Part shown: positions 5,762-6,308 of the stretch, one piece after another
Position numbering within the stretch: the stretch's first letter is position 1
Layout: each line of letters begins with the position of its first letter
From: an uncultured Bacilli bacterium
GTDB lineage: Bacteria; Bacillota_I; Bacilli_A; RF39; UBA660
Length of the DNA stretch: 6,308 bases
Assembly (NCBI GenBank): GCA_944363755.1
Contig: CALVVC010000060.1
Span: 1 to 6,308, forward strand
Reading direction: 5' to 3'
Notes under the pieces: generated by a model
The model's database searches: none
Told to the model about the DNA's origin: nothing
What the model saw: only the letters and a program-made list of their open reading frames with translations
Position numbers and translations under genes: made by a program

Positions 5762-6232
5762 ATGAATACTAAGGAATTAAAAATATATAACAATTTAATA
5801 AAGCAACTTTTAAGTTTAGAACAAGAAGATTATGAAAATAGGGAAAAAATAGTTAGGTTTATTATCGAAACTATGTTAAGTAATGGAACATTAATAAATG
5901 ATCCTGAAATATATGAAAGAATAAGTCTATTAATTGATAGTTCTAATATAGTAAGAGAATCTTTAAGTCTACTTGCTACATCTACTGAACAAGACTATGA
6001 AGTAGAAGATGCTACTAATTTAGGCAGCAACTATAGTAGTTCTCTTTTAATAAGTAATTTATATATTGCCCATGATAAATACCTTAGTTTACTTGGAAAC
6101 TATAGACTTTATAAACAAGAAAATTATCATGTGAAATACTTAGTAGATAATAAAATAGAATCTTTAAGTGTTAGTGAAGAAATAAAAGAAGTAAATAATT
6201 TACTAGTTAAGATATTTAATTTGAAAATATAA
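5762..6232 (+). CDS. Unrecognised 156-aa protein between rnc and RNase J gene
   Basis: I do not recognise a family. The protein is acidic and polar, has no signal peptide, membrane helix, Cys motif or obvious enzyme motif, and looks mostly helical: heptad-like N-terminus KIYNNLIKQLLSLEQED, middle RISLLIDSSNIVRESLSLLATS, C-terminus EEIKEVNNLLVKIFNL. It starts 2 nt after the rnc stop. The nearest purine-rich stretch, GGAGAAG (5741-5747), ends 14 nt before ATG, too far for an efficient SD, so translation probably relies on re-initiation by ribosomes leaving rnc. The uninterrupted frame, matching codon use and placement between two RNase genes support a real gene. A role in RNA metabolism would be guilt by association only. 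The -35 of the next gene overlaps its last codons. Confidence 0.75.
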   Translation: MNTKELKIYNNLIKQLLSLEQEDYENREKIVRFIIETMLSNGTLINDPEIYERISLLIDSSNIVRESLSLLATSTEQDYEVEDATNLGSNYSSSLLISNLYIAHDKYLSLLGNYRLYKQENYHVKYLVDNKIESLSVSEEIKEVNNLLVKIFNLKI

Positions 6233-6249
6233 GAAAAATAGTGTATAAT
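6221..6249 (+). promoter_or_regulatory. Promoter of the RNase J gene
   Basis: TTGAAA (6221-6226), a 17-bp spacer and a perfect TATAAT (6244-6249) make a strong sigma-A-type promoter. The -35 lies inside the final codons of the upstream gene. Transcription would start near 6256, leaving a leader of about 22 nt with AAAGGAG (6266-6272) 5 nt before the ATG. RNase J can thus be expressed independently of rnc. Confidence 0.85.
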
Positions 6250-6277
6250 TAGAAAAGTTTTTAAGAAAGGAGAACTT

Positions 6278-6308
6278 ATGAGTAAAATAAAAATATTTAG
6301 TTTAGGTG
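6278..6308 (+). CDS. Probable ribonuclease J, N-terminal fragment cut by window edge
   Basis: Only ten codons are visible, MSKIKIFSLG, but they match the characteristic N-terminus of Firmicute RNase J (typically M-x-K-I-K-x-F-x-L-G-G followed by an NGKN motif outside this window). RNase J is a metallo-beta-lactamase-fold 5'-3' exonuclease and endonuclease that degrades and matures mRNA and rRNA. The start is well supported by AAAGGAG 5 nt upstream and its own promoter. A paralogue choice (J1 or J2) cannot be made from ten residues. Confidence 0.6.
   Translation, partial: MSKIKIFSLG

Overview
The window is very AT-rich, with codons dominated by A/T in the third position (AGT, ACT, TTA, AAA), strong GGAGG-type Shine-Dalgarno sites and TTGACA/TATAAT-like promoters. 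Every Trp that can be checked is TGG, and complete, domain-sized proteins end at TAA, TAG or TGA, so the standard bacterial code fits. Gene content (YtrA-type GntR regulator with ABC-2 exporter, ArsC/Spx-like protein, RNase III, RNase J) points to a low-GC Firmicute, plausibly an uncultured gut Bacilli or near-Mollicutes lineage. That placement is inference from composition and gene families.

Layout, left to right. (1) Positions 3-1313 are the 3' part of a large polytopic membrane protein resembling an ABC-2 exporter permease. Its reading frame is open to the left edge, so the true start lies outside the window. (2) A convergent gene at 1327-2646 (minus strand) encodes an AlbA_2 (Schlafen-like) / GHKL-like ATPase / winged-helix protein of the COG2865 type. 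The two genes share a hairpin that can terminate transcription on both strands. (3) The 179-bp divergent spacer 2647-2825 holds the SD of the minus gene, four 11-bp tandem repeats, a strong plus-strand promoter and a palindromic operator over the predicted transcription start. (4) Positions 2826-4674 form a tight three-gene operon with overlapping genes: YtrA-subfamily GntR repressor, ABC ATPase, ABC-2 permease. It closes with an intrinsic terminator whose stem contains the last stop codon. (5) A new promoter starts a second operon: an ArsC/Spx-like thioredoxin-fold protein, RNase III (rnc, overlapping by 8 bp) and an unrecognised 156-aa protein 2 bp after rnc. (6) A strong promoter overlapping the end of that protein drives a gene cut by the right edge. 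Its first ten codons match the start of RNase J.

How the genes work together: the GntR-ABC operon looks like a self-repressed exporter responding to cell-envelope stress or a small ligand, as known for YtrA-type systems. The right half is housekeeping RNA processing (RNase III, RNase J). The AlbA_2 gene is the most accessory-looking element, lying between two ABC exporter loci. I found no CRISPR, tRNA, rRNA or transposase, and no convincing new system. The most distinctive features are the 11-bp tandem repeats, the GntR gene that lacks a conventional usable start codon, and the two economical terminators embedded in coding ends.
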